A stretch of 64,000 bases of DNA from Hybos culiciformis (lineage: Eukaryota; Arthropoda; Insecta; Diptera; Hybotidae): positions 38,503,525 through 38,567,524 of the forward strand of contig OZ023273.1 in assembly GCA_964007475.1 (NCBI GenBank), written 5' to 3'. The position numbers were made by a program, and so were the translations under genes. Position 1 is the stretch's first letter; each line of letters opens with the position of its first letter. The notes beneath the pieces are model-generated. The model was not told the origin of the DNA and did not search any database. It was given only the letters and a program-made list of their open reading frames with translations. Positions 51,401 through 62,842 of the stretch are shown here, piece by piece.

Positions 51401-54400
51401 AATAGCCAAACCCTTTTTTAATTAAATTATTTATTCATAATAATACCGGTATTAATACCGGGATCCCGGGATTACAAATACAAATACGAAATACCGGTAT
51501 TGGAAATTTGGTCTGGAATTCCCAACCCTAGTAATTATACATAAAGAGCGGAGAAATTAAAACGGAATGTTCTTCATTGAATATAATTTTAATGTGCATG
51601 TGTTCGGTAAGTTGTCTTTACTACCGTAGAATTTAGCTCAGTAAATGGTATAGTACATGCGTCAATATACATCTAATTATTTAATTAAGTAAATTTTATT
51701 TACACACTTCCGTATTAAGTAAATTTTATTTACTAACTTCATTTTGAACATTTGTTTATTTTTTGCATTGCAAATGTATAGATTGCAACTACCTCTCACA
51801 TGACATTAAAGCAGTATATAAAATATGTTAATAAAATTTGTTATACAGCTCGTTGTGTATTTACACAAAAACAAATGCACACATGTCAATTTATATCACT
51901 CGACCTGCGGTCTCGTGATATAAGTATTGACGCGTGTGCATGTGTTTTTGTGTAAATACACAACTCGTTGTAATTACAAGTTTTCTTAACATATGTTACA
52001 ATCTACTATTACTCTGCCTTCGACCACATAACGTATTCCAAAATTTTAATAAGAAATTGAATGTATTCTCTTAGTTTTCAATTATTTTGATAGTTAAGTT
52101 TAAAAAAAAAGTTTTTTAATTGTAAACAAATTAAAAACAAAACGATATTCCAAAGTTTAACAACTTAAAATATGTAAATTTTTTAAAATAATTCATCACT
52201 CAATTTATTATCTGACAAAGATTTTGTTTTATTAATGAATCAATTTTTAGGCAAAATACTCTTTATTGACATTAAAAAGTTTTGTTAGCAGTTTTTAAAC
52301 AACTAATTGAATCATTTTTGTGTAATCTTAATCAAATGACATAAGTAGTCTCATCCGATAATTATCAGTATTGTATTTAACATTTCGTATTCTATATCTT
52401 ATTCTATATAATTCAAATATTTGATTTCAACATACCGTATCTATAATTTAATTTTATGTACAAAAATTTTTTCTATTTAATTTTAAAATAATTTCTAATT
52501 GGTCTGTTACTGATCAATCTTAAAACATAATATTTTATACCACATTTTGTTCATATAAAAAAATTTGTATAAGCAGTTTATTGTAAAACATCATTATCTT
52601 TTGTAGTTGACATCTTCAGATTAACATAATATTCAACCATGACAGTAGATATTATATTCACGTGTTTATTTATTATTTATTATAATTAAGGTATTTTAAA
52701 AAATCGAAAGTAAAAAATTTTTAATTTAATTGGAAAAATACGGGACGGCAATTGCAAAAAGAAAATAATTTATTATATGTCGTCCATACTACAACCTCTT
52801 TGAGTAAAGTATTATACTAAACGTGAGTTGGAGTTTTATTCACACTAAAACTTCAAAAATACTACATAAAATAATTAGTACGATCACCAATTTTTTTCCC
52901 ATAGTATTTTTGTTGTGATAACATTATTCCGTTTACACATTATGTACAGGTGATATAAAAAATTAAATATTAAATAAAAATTTCCGAAAAAATATGCACA
53001 AAACACTGAAATATTTGAAAATGTCAAAGAAGCAAGCCAAATATTTATCAAGTAAATATTTAAAATTAAAGATCGAACTTACATTCTCAGTTTTCATGAG
53101 TTTTTTTTTATTATTATTTATATACGGAGCTTATCAAAAACATTGTTTTTCAAGCTACGTGGAATACCTACAGACCTCACGAGGAAGGAATTGAAGGTCT
53201 TGAACGTGAAATGGAAGATTCTCTTAGCTGTCCAGACTGTTTACCAGGATGCTCAAATACAGCGTATAATTTTCATAAAACATCATCTGATATCAACTTA
53301 AAAACAGTTAAAATGATAGGTATTTTGTAAGTATTCAAAGAATAAAAATATTGATTTTATTTTCAAAGTTAATGCAATAAAATTTTAGAAGTGGAGAAAA
53401 GAACCTAAACGATACTAGTATTCTACGAATTTATTACGATAAAACGGGAACTATGCTTTTTAAAAAGGATGTTGTTTATCACTGGTATGAGATTATGGGT
53501 AAGTAATAAATTTGACGAAATCGGACTAAGATATTTATTTAATAACAAAGAACAAACAATAATGAAATACTGTCGCGTCATGATGTAATGCAAAGTGTTA
53601 TAAATGGTTATAAAGGGATTAGCTAGATTTTATGCCTTATAAAAAACCTTGGTATTTCTTATAATAATTTTAATTAAGGTTAATAAATGTTTTTTCAGTC
53701 AGCAATTAATTTCTTTTGGGTGCCTTGAAGAAACTTTATTTGATCAATGAATCTTCGATAAGGGACTGTTCACATATTACTTCACATATTGCTTCACATA
53801 TTACTTCACATATTGCTTCCACATATTGCTTTCTTTGCCATTTTTTAACCCCCCCCCCCCCCATAGTAACAGATCGTAACAAATTCCGAAGACCCCCCCC
53901 CCCCCAGAAGAATAACGTAACAAAAGTTAAATACTTTTTAAATTACTTTTTGAACAATTTTTTTATTCGAATAAACAAAACAAAATTCATTATAACTTAA
54001 GTTTTTTTTTGCGTGCATTAATATTATATTTAGTGTAATTTTTTTTTATAAAAAGGAGGAAATTTGGTTACATAACATTTTTATAAACACCCCCCCCCCC
54101 TGCCGTAACAAACCGTAACAAATTTTCAAACCCCCCCCCCCCCTAGGCCGTTACGTAATTTGTGAACAGCCCCTAACGAAAATGTACACCTGTCGTGCAG
54201 AATTCCAGTTTGACAATATGCAAATACTTAAGCTATTCGAGAGCTCGCACTTTTCTTTTTCAATTATCTTAAAAGCTCAGAAAACTACTTTTATTTAAGC
54301 AGGTGACATTAAATTTTTCACTTTGTTTATTATTTATTTCGCATCAAACTTCATAAAAATTGCGTAGATGTTTAATTTTGTTCATATATATTTCTAAATC

Positions 54401-54672
54401 TAATATATATTTCATATTCATATATATTTGCAGCAAATTTTGGTGGATTACTTGGTATTTGCATGAGTTGCTCGATAGTGAGTTTTATCGAAATTTTATA
54501 TTTTTTTTGTATCAAATATTTCGATGTTTTAACACGTCAAAATTATCAAGAAGATCGATCTAGTTTGGTAGCTACAGGCTCAACATTTACAGATTTTAAA
54601 AATAAATTCAAACTGAAGAAGAATACTTTAAACTCAACAACCAATAGTAAAAATGAAATTTATATCGATTAA
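48410..54672 (+). CDS. pickpocket-type DEG/ENaC sodium channel subunit, nine exons
   Basis: Amiloride-sensitive-type cation channel subunit of the plasma membrane; insect pickpockets serve mechanosensation, taste or osmosensing. Exons: 48410-48528, 48998-49097, 49262-49368, 49730-49919, 50107-50249, 50490-50929, 53155-53326, 53389-53498, 54434-54672. All junctions are GT..AG and phases match, giving 1,620 bases and 539 residues. A stop precedes the ATG in frame (48380). TM1 is at 41-63; then FPAIGIC (86-92), the cysteine-rich extracellular domain (LCSCTPYYA; CPDCLPGC), LRIYYDKTG, and TM2 from 466 (GICMSCSIVSFIEILYFF). Two motifs are altered: the cytoplasmic HG gating pair is GG (25-26, in NSSLGGLALL), and the G-x-S selectivity filter is SCS (472-474). 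Intron 5 (2.2 kb) carries three transposons and intron 8 one. The intact frame argues for a working gene; the subfamily is not assigned. Confidence 0.93.
50947..51167. mobile_element. MITE with ACCATAGATTAAGAATACA ends, copy 2
   Basis: Nearly identical over its whole length to the copy at 40402-40618, and inserted 17 bases past the donor of the channel gene's fifth intron. Flanking AAA on both sides fits a 3-bp duplication like the AGA around copy 1. The close similarity of the copies suggests recent spread. Confidence 0.82.
51201..51530. mobile_element. hAT-type MITE with CCGGTATT repeats
   Basis: It is flanked by an exact 8-bp duplication, GTAATTAT (51193-51200 and 51531-51538), typical of hAT elements. 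The right end GGAATTCCCAACCCTA mirrors the diverged left end TATTGTTGGAAATACC. Both sides carry dense ATACCGGTATT, CGGGATCCCGG and related palindromes. It is non-coding and lies within intron 5 of the channel gene. Confidence 0.8.
51589..52012 (+). mobile_element. hairpin-bearing repeat family, copy C
   Basis: This is a full-length copy in intron 5 of the channel gene. It begins TTAATGTGCATGTGTTCGG, has TTAAGTAAATTTTATTTAC twice, then GATTGCAACTACCTCTCACATG, the large hairpin at about 51,840-51,976 (apex ATCACTCGACCTGCGGTCTC) and the end CTTAACATATGTTACAATCTACTATT. It aligns with copy B from end to end and is the best guide to the family's boundaries. Confidence 0.8.
53762..54173. mobile_element. 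PIF/Harbinger-like MITE with poly-C tracts
   Basis: The ends GGGACTGTTCACATATTAC and, inverted, GGGGCTGTTCACAAATTAC match closely and are flanked by TAA on both sides, the 3-bp duplication type of Harbinger elements. Inside, four runs of 10-15 C residues alternate with GTAACAAATT and GTAACAGATCGTAAC phrases arranged in pairs, and the left side carries a short ACTTCACATATTGCTTCACA tandem repeat. It lies in intron 8 of the channel gene. Confidence 0.72.
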
Positions 54673-54772
54673 ATATTTTTCTGATTTGAAGTATCTAGTT
54701 ACAAGAAATTTAATGATATCTTATAAATTAAATACTGTATGTATTCTTAAAGGCGCAATTCAATTAGTTTTA

Positions 54773-54778
54773 AATAAA
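54773..54778 (+). terminator. poly(A) signal of the DEG/ENaC gene
   Basis: AATAAA lies 101 bases after the channel stop codon. This is a plausible 3'-processing signal placed before the next repeat element. Confidence 0.5.
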
Positions 54779-54858
54779 ATTATTTTTTAGTTTTATCATT
54801 TTTACTCAATTACTTGTACATTTATTTAACAAAATAATGTAATACTTAATAGGATGTG

Positions 54859-55158
54859 AGAGTTCCAAACATTTTTTTGTCCCAAAATTTGATTGAAAAT
54901 CCTTTTTAGATTATTTTAATGTTTAATTTATATAATAAATTTCATTTACTATTCCGGGCTGTTTCATATTTTAAAATTGTATAAAACTTTTCAGAATCAA
55001 ATGTGATAATAAAAATAGTTTTGAAGAGATTTCGACACTTAGCCTTAACCGATTCTAAAAAGTGTTATTCCATTTTAAAGTATGAAACAGTCCGGAGGTA
55101 GTGAATAAAATTTATTTCTTCTTCAATCAAATTTTGGGACAAAAAATGTTGAAACTCC
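54859..55158. mobile_element. long inverted-repeat MITE, second copy
   Basis: The ends CCAAACATTTTTTTGTCCC and, inverted, TCAACATTTTTTGTCCC match, and ATTTGATTG follows each. The interior shares GTTTTGAAGAGATTTCG, CTTAGCCTTAACCGATTC and GAAACAGTCCGGAGG with the element at 17130-17476, but the left arm is more decayed, so it is no longer a clean palindrome. It lies just beyond the channel gene's 3' end. Confidence 0.75.
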
Positions 55159-57956
55159 TCGTTTTAGCGTTTAAATTAAATTTTGATCCAAATTTTAGGA
55201 AGTTCAAAATTAAAGTTCAAAATTATTTTTTATTCATGAATAATGTGCTTATTGGCGCATGTTATATTTTCATCAAACAGAATCAGAGTCATTTATGATA
55301 TGTATGATTCATAAACAAATAAATTTTTTGATCTGCAAAGCTTATCTAGATTGAAATATCAAACAATCTTCCAATCATAGTTTTAGTTAAAAATATTATA
55401 CTAATAACTCAGAATAATTTATTTTTATTTATTTTAATTAGAAGCAATTTTAATTGTTATACATATACTATATTCATTATATTCATATTTTAGGCATAAT
55501 ATTTAATATAGTTGATATAAATCGGCATTCAATGTTTTTGATTGATTTTGACTGATGTAACGAAATCGTATTATTTATTATAGATAGTTCACTTATTAAC
55601 TAACAACTTTGATTCTTTTTAAAAATCAAATTAATTTAATCACTTCTGATAATAAAAATATTTTATTCTTATTTGATTGCAAAAAATAGATAAAAATTAA
55701 TTAATTTTCAAAATGAATTCAAATAAATTAATCAATCATTGGCGGTTTTAAATTGCAAATATATTATGTACAAGTACATTTTACCTGAATATGCGTACCT
55801 CAGTATCTTACAAATTGAATTCGAAGTAAATAATCTTATCTTGATAAAAAAAATTTACAGACGAATGCAAAATCAACCTAATAGAAATAGCTTTTAAGAA
55901 GCAATGTTCAGAAAAAATTAATAATATCATATACGCAAAAATCATAAAAGACATAAATTCAATTGAAGTAAATTAAAAATTCAATTGAATTTTTAATTTG
56001 TACATAATATAATATCTATATATAAACAAAACATTGTAGAGTGTACTAATTAATTCAAAACCATTATTCATCGTATTTTTAGAAAATATGTATTATAAAT
56101 TAATAAACTATCTGTGAATTCAATTTAGTTTCAGTAGGTATTGAAAAAAAAAAGGTTTCAGTATTATTAAAATGGAATATTATTTACCTAATGTACCATA
56201 AAGAAATCTATGTAATACATACAGAGTTATTTACAGCTTAAATTAACCCTTCTTCAAAATCTTGAAAAAAGAACGCTATCTTGGGCAGGCAGATAAAAAA
56301 AATTTTTTTATCCCCATATCCTAAGTTGAAATCAAATCATATAAAGTAATCGCAACGGGCTTGTACTTTAATTGAAGAAGATCTTTAAACGTTTTTTATT
56401 TTATACTCATATTGAATTGCAATTTTTTGTATAAAAACCATTATAAATTTTTAACGTTTTTGAGAATCTAGACCCTTTGACTTCATTGAACATATCCTTA
56501 TTTAAATGATTGTCTATATTTCACTTCGTGTAAATTTAAAATAAATGTTGTGTATATATTGTGTTCGACTTATAATATGTTCAAAAAATATTCATCGAAA
56601 ATCAGTATTTAAAAAAGCATTACACAGGCTGGAAGTAAATGGTCATTAATAAAACAAACGTTACTACACGAAGTAAAGATTCAACTTACTACAACCAAAT
56701 ATAATTCAAAATATTGTTGCAACATGACATAGACGACATAAATTTAAAAATTTTTTATTTGGCAGGTTTTAGGGTTAACTCAATTATTTATTGACTTTAT
56801 TTATAATTGAACATATCTAACAGAAGTTTAAATATTTATCATTAGTGGTTCAATCGTTCTCTTTATTTTTTGTTGCTAAACTTCATTTTACTTCCTCTCA
56901 AGAACATTAGTAACAAATGAGACTAAAGTCTTAACTTAGATTTTTGAAAAATTGCAAATAATGAGAAACAAAAAAAAATTTATTGACATATATTGATATG
57001 AAAATGAGACATCATAAAATGTAAAAAATAAAGTATGTGCATATGTCGTACATATTGGCCATAATAAATGACAAACAAAATTCAGTTTTTTTAAATATAT
57101 TTTTCTTATCTTCGATTTATGTTTTTATTTAGAAAAATATGGCAATTATTTAAAAGTCAATCAACATAAGTAAAATAACACCTGAAGTATTTTTAAAACT
57201 TGAAGTTGCATTTTCCAGAAACTATAATATGTACTTTATAATTTCTTGCGACCAATAATATAAATAATTAAATACCTACATTTTAATTTTAATAACACTA
57301 TGTTAATATTCCCACATAAACAACTCGGAGTAATATTTTGAAACAGATTTATCGTGATTAGAACAATTATTTATTTATTTTGACAGAATCCTACAAATGC
57401 GATGTTTCTTTTTGGAAATAGAAAAGGTGCCATTGCCACACAAACGAGATCAATTTAGATAAATTTAATATAAAGTTTAAAAATTTAAAGACTTCTTTTG
57501 ATCAATACAACAATTTTTAAATAAATACAATAATGATACATATATAGATATTTTTGGGTCGGTTTTCGCGACAATCAGAGAGGTATTTAAATAAAATGTT
57601 GACACTGAAAATATTTAGTGTTTTTGAAATAAAGTAGGTACAATAATACCTTATTTCGCCAATTACAGATATTTGTTCTTCGATAACAGATACTTCTAAA
57701 ACAAACTTTAGAAAAAAAATATGATTTGTAACAACTTTTTTCTAATGTTATTTTCATTTCTGTGAATGATTCATAATTTTATATTCTCTTAATATTCCGC
57801 AACAAGAGATCACAACACACTAAGTAAACACTTATTGATACATAGATTCTTTTAATCAGTATATATTAATATTCACACGTTTAATAATTCATAAGAAAAA
57901 AATCATAGATAAGAAGACACAACCAAAAAAGCTTTTATTTGCCTTTTTGTATTTAA
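55159..57956. other. intergenic AT-rich DNA
   Basis: No exon, RNA gene or clear repeat is seen between the channel gene and the first peptidase gene. The peptidase promoter must lie in its distal part, but no core element can be supported. Confidence 0.5.
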
Positions 57957-60900
57957 ATGATAATTTCTGAATTCTTGTCACATTTGTCGAAGAGACTTTG
58001 TCGAATGATTCTGACAAAATTAAAGCGTAATCGATATATATTTTTAATAATGGGAATTTTAATTGTAATTATTGCCGTGATTACGCTGGTTTTCACAGTA
58101 TTTTCGAATCCAATTCCAGATAACTTGAGCATAAATGAGGATATGACAGCAGATTTACCAACTGGATATACATTTTTGAATCAAAAAATTGATCATTTCA
58201 ATTCAAGTGATGAGAGAATTTGGAAAATGGTAAGGGAAAAAAATATGCATATTTATACTTAAAGGTTATTTATTAAAGAAGGAATATATGTACATAGTTT
58301 CAAGTGCTAGAAGTACAATGATAATAGTGCAGAGCGTGTTCAGAATAATTATTATTCACAAACCAATTTTTCTTAAGGCACAATAATGTTCTTTATTAAA
58401 TTAAAAATATTATTTCTATTTAAAATATTTAATTAAAAATATTGGTGATTTGAACGCATAGCACTGTTTTTTCATCAATTTACAAGAAGATCTATAAGTT
58501 ATTTAACTTTTAACACTTGTTTCATCGAAAAAAAAATTAAAAAAATAGAAAAATAAATAAACAAACTTTTAGAAGAGGTTGATAAACATGAATTTGAGAA
58601 TAATGAATAAAAATTATAAATGGCCTCTATAAACTGAAAATCATATGCTTTAAGTTAAATAATAATAATAATAATCATTTAATTAATGTATACAAAACAT
58701 ACGTGATTAGCTTAAAGATCTAAATTAAAGCTTAAAAATCTAAACCAAAGAAAAAACTTTTCGAAAAACCTGAAATATTAGAAGATAAATTATTTTTAAA
58801 CATCATTTGTAATTCTTAAAAATTTATTGATCCCAATTTATATCACAAATTTTAGAGAATCATTATAAATTGTTATAGTTAATGTTTTGAACTTATTCTG
58901 AAGTATGAAAATAAAATAAAATCGTAAATTCCAATTTAATTATTTATAGAGATTTGGAACCAACAAAAGATATTACAAACCAAGCGGTTCTATTGTAATT
59001 TACGTTGGTGGTGAAAGCCCAATTAGTGATGATAATGAAATATTCAACAGTAATGAATTATTGGTTAGTGTGGCTCAAAAAACAAATTCCGTTTTATTTC
59101 ACACTGAACACAGATTTTATGGACTCTCACAACCATTCGAGTAAGCATATATTATATTTTTAAAATTCACAATTATTTTTTGATTACGTTGTTAAGACTA
59201 AATTATTCTATTATTATTATATACATGTATTTATTTATTTATTTTTAGCGATTTAAGCCTGGAAAATTTACAATATCTAACAATGGATCAAATTACTGCT
59301 GATATTGCTAATTTCATTCGAACAATAAAACACAAAAAAACTGGTTTGGAAAATGCTAAGGTTATCTTAGCTGGATGTTCTTATTCTGCAACTGTGGTTG
59401 CAAGATTTTTACAATTATATCCAGACTTAGCAAATGGTGGATGGTCATCAGGTGCTCTTCAGTTGTCAAAACCAGATTACGGTAATTAATATTTATAAAT
59501 TTTATTTTAGATCTTATGTTCATTTACCATGCATTGTGGTCCTAGGGTGAAATCATTATAGCTTACAAAAATCTCTAATTACCCATCGATTAAAAAATAG
59601 TTTTATTTTGAATGTTGCGGAGGTTGAAATTAAATAAAATAAAAAATATAGCCTTGTATTTGTTCTGATATAATTTCAAATATAATTTCTATTTACTTTT
59701 TTAATTGATAATTATTCAGATTATGAATTAAAATGCGTTGTTCAATCCATATAAATAAATACAAAGATGTTTATAATTAAATTAATAGAAAAGAATTTAA
59801 TTTGAAAAACATTAAATTAACCAAAAAGCTTATAAAACTTTAGTGAAACCAAACTTATGACGTAGTAAAAATGTTTAAAATACTGCTCTCTTTTAGACAA
59901 TTTAAAAACGAATTTACGCATTTAATCAATTGTAGTTTTGACCTAAAAGTAATTATAATCATACCTCGAATTAATTTTAACAATAATTTTTAGAATATAT
60001 TGATATTGCTGGTGAAACTCTAAAAAAAATAAATGAGAAATGTTATAATTTAATACGGAATACAGTTAAAGATGCAGAGACGTCATTATTTGTGACTAAA
60101 GATTCTGTCAAAATACAAAACATGTTAGGTTCATGTGGTGATAAAGATTTAACTGACATTGAGCTTAACTATCTCGATGTTGTACAAAATATTGTTGGAG
60201 CAATAGTCCAGAATAATGAGTAAGATTTCAAAAAATTTTTTCTTAATATTGAATATAAAATAAACATAAATAACACTATTTCAGTCATTACGGAATTGAA
60301 AGTTTTTGTACTGATTTATTAAGTTATTCAAATAACGGAAAACTTGAAGAAACTTTAACCTCTTTAACAGAATACGCTGGATTAAGCAGCTATTATAAAA
60401 GACCAAATGAAGAATTTTTAAGTTGCAGCAATTACACTTACCTTGTTAAAGGTTTAAATAATTTAAGTAAGTTTTGAAAAATAAAATGTTTATTGAATAC
60501 ATTTATATAGTTTTAAAAAGATAAATTTGAAGAGTAAGCGAATCATCAAAACAAGTAGAATTTATAATATTTTTCTACCTAATTTTTGAATTAGTAAATT
60601 TTGCTTTTCTTTTTTAGATACACAACGTGTTTATTCTTATCAAGGATGCATTGAATTAGGAGTTAATGCGCCTAGTAAACATTTATTTGAACACAGAGAA
60701 TTGGAAAGCGATATTCACTTGAAAGTTTGTGAAGATGAATTCAAGTACGTTGTTGTCTTTATTTTTAAAATCAAATTATTAATAATTTTTTTTTTTAAAG
60801 AATTTCTAAGGATCAAGTAAAAAAAAATATTGAAAAGTACAATGAAAGATTTGGAGGATTGAATCCAAATATCACAAATATTATTTGGAGTAGCGGAGAC

Positions 60901-61239
60901 TTGGACCCTTGGAGAGGCATACAAGTGAAAAATAACCCCGATGGAAGCAGCGCTGTTATACCAAGTAAGCTTGAACTTGACATTGTGTAACTGTTATTTT
61001 TTATATAAATGAAATTCTTCAATTAAATCAGATAAACAATTTAAAGATCTCGTCAAGTACTGAGTTCTTTTTTTTTACTCCGAATATGTACAAAGAATAA
61101 TAGGTAATTTTCTCTCTTTTCAGATGTGAACCATTGTGGTGAATGGACTGATGTGAGCAGTTATGACGATGAACCGTTAAGAACTATGAAAACTCGAATA
61201 AAGAATCAGCTCATTGAATGGCTTACGGAGGTGAATTAA
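57957..61239 (+). CDS. S28 serine peptidase (prolylcarboxypeptidase/TSSP-like), eight exons
   Basis: Serine exopeptidase of the lysosomal Pro-X carboxypeptidase and thymus-specific protease group. Exons: 57957-58229, 58950-59140, 59249-59481, 59994-60219, 60285-60466, 60618-60744, 60801-60964, 61124-61239; GT..AG junctions in phase give 1,512 bases and 503 residues, normal for the family. Motifs: KIDHFN near the mature start, VIYVGGES, FHTEHRFYG, nucleophile elbow GCSYSA (Ser198), GGWSSGA, YSYQGC, GDLDPW (Asp446) and NHCGEW (His469). The usual elbow GxSYxG has Ala at its last Gly. The N-terminus is basic (KRLCRMILTKLKRNR) followed by a long hydrophobic helix at about 28-48, which could be an uncleaved membrane anchor rather than a signal peptide; Met17 is an alternative start. 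A duplicate gene lies 1.6 kb downstream. Confidence 0.93.
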
Positions 61240-61389
61240 TTTATCAATATGATGCAGATTATTGCGGCTACCGGTCATTTACGTTCAAATGCAAAAATCG
61301 GTTACTCTTAATATGTACAACTTTTTATTTATTAATAATTATGATTTATATTTGTATCTGGTCCAAAAACTAAAAAAAAAATGTGATGC

Positions 61390-61395
61390 AATAAA
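61390..61395 (+). terminator. poly(A) signal of the first S28 gene
   Basis: AATAAA in the sequence GATGCAATAAAAAA lies about 150 bases after the stop codon. It is the first such signal downstream. Confidence 0.45.
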
Positions 61396-62842
61396 AAAAA
61401 ACAAAATCTTCGGATTATTTACAACTTTCTTTCTTTTTTAATTTATTTAAAATAAAAATTCATATCTAATGTATGCTCGAACTTTGATTTAATTTACATA
61501 GATCTTGTTTGGCAACTTTATTAAATAAGTTTTCGTTCAACAAGTATATTTCAGACGTAGGCATAAGAAATTTGTAGACTGTGTGTTAAACTCTTGTAGC
61601 CAAAATCCTGATTTCATAATTCTAATTTCCAAATACCGATTTCCAGGATTAAATTATTTCATATTTCTGGGATTTCGAATTGCGGGATTAAATTCCGCTC
61701 CGCAATTAAATACAATTAAATAAAGGTACTAAAAATAATTTAATTTCGAACCCAAAAGAAATTATCAAAATAATTTAAATTTCCCATTAAAAATGTTTAC
61801 ATTAATTTATAATAATAAAAATTATTGGATATCTTATTAACTTATTATATTGGTTACTGATTATGTTTTCCATACTTCTTGTTTAGAGATTACATATATG
61901 CGTTTTAATAAAATTTTGGAGCAAAATATAGAGAGGGGCATCAGCTGTTTGAAATTTCTAAAAATGTTTGTATTTGTATTCGATTGAAAAATTGCTCTAA
62001 AATTTATATTAAAAAAAAATGCCAATTGGTCAACTTTTTAATTTCCAAGAGGTTTTTGGAATGAAACATTTGAACAGGTTTTTTTTTAATTATTTTTCGT
62101 TCCTGGGACAAAAATTTAAACTTAAATTTATTTTTCATTATGTTTTTTTTTTAATAAGATCTTGTATCGGCAATATTGCTCCAACTCTATTTTTCCCTAA
62201 TTTTAAAAATGGCTCCTTAATTAATGGTGTAGTAATTCGAGCTTTGTCTTAAATTATAGAACTATAATTGATACATGAAAGATACAAAGAGATGTTAAAA
62301 CATAATGAAAATGTGATACAATTTCAGAAAAGTTTTATATTTGAAATGTGTTTTTATAAACATATTTTTCATGAATTATAAATAAAAATATCGTAGTTAT
62401 ACGTTATATCTATCTACATAGTTAAAAATTACGAAAATGGGGGATTGTAATTTCTTGAGTTTTATAAGCTGTTTCAATTCTGAATAAAAAAAACTTACTT
62501 AACTTTTAATCAAAATATAAATCAATGTAGATTCAAAGGAAATTTTAATATTATACAATTAAATAGTTGGTATAGGATTTAATTTAATAGATTTAATATA
62601 GTTTAAAAATAAAAGATAACATTTTATATTAATTTTAGCACATTTTAGCATTTTAAATATTCAGGTTATCAATCATACCGCGACCTACTTAATTAAAAAA
62701 AAATAAAAAATAAAATAAAAATAAATAAATAAAATTAGGGACCAATAATTTACTATATCTCTATAGTCAAATAAAATATAATTTATTAGACAAATAAATT
62801 TGATTCATAAAAGACGTTTGGCTTAAAATCTTTTTTTATTTA
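61396..62842. other. intergenic DNA between the tandem S28 genes
   Basis: AT-rich, with no supported exon. A patch at about 61,605-61,725 has recurring CCTGATTTC, GGGATTTCG and GCGGGATTAAATTCC phrases that look like a decayed repeat. The open frame at 62,019-62,252 is Phe/Leu-rich and lacks a domain. Confidence 0.45.

Noticed and set aside
52994..53194. 66-codon frame ahead of the channel's sixth exon
   Set aside because: It overlaps the real exon (53155-53326) out of frame; the spliced channel frame explains the conserved cysteine-rich sequence.
53716..54000. 94-codon frame with Pro-rich stretch
   Set aside because: The prolines come from poly-C tracts of the intronic MITE, and the His/Ser/Thr part from its short tandem repeat.
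60715..61022. Two minus-strand frames over the peptidase
   Set aside because: Antisense to exon 7, which carries the catalytic Asp; composition is a mirror of that exon.
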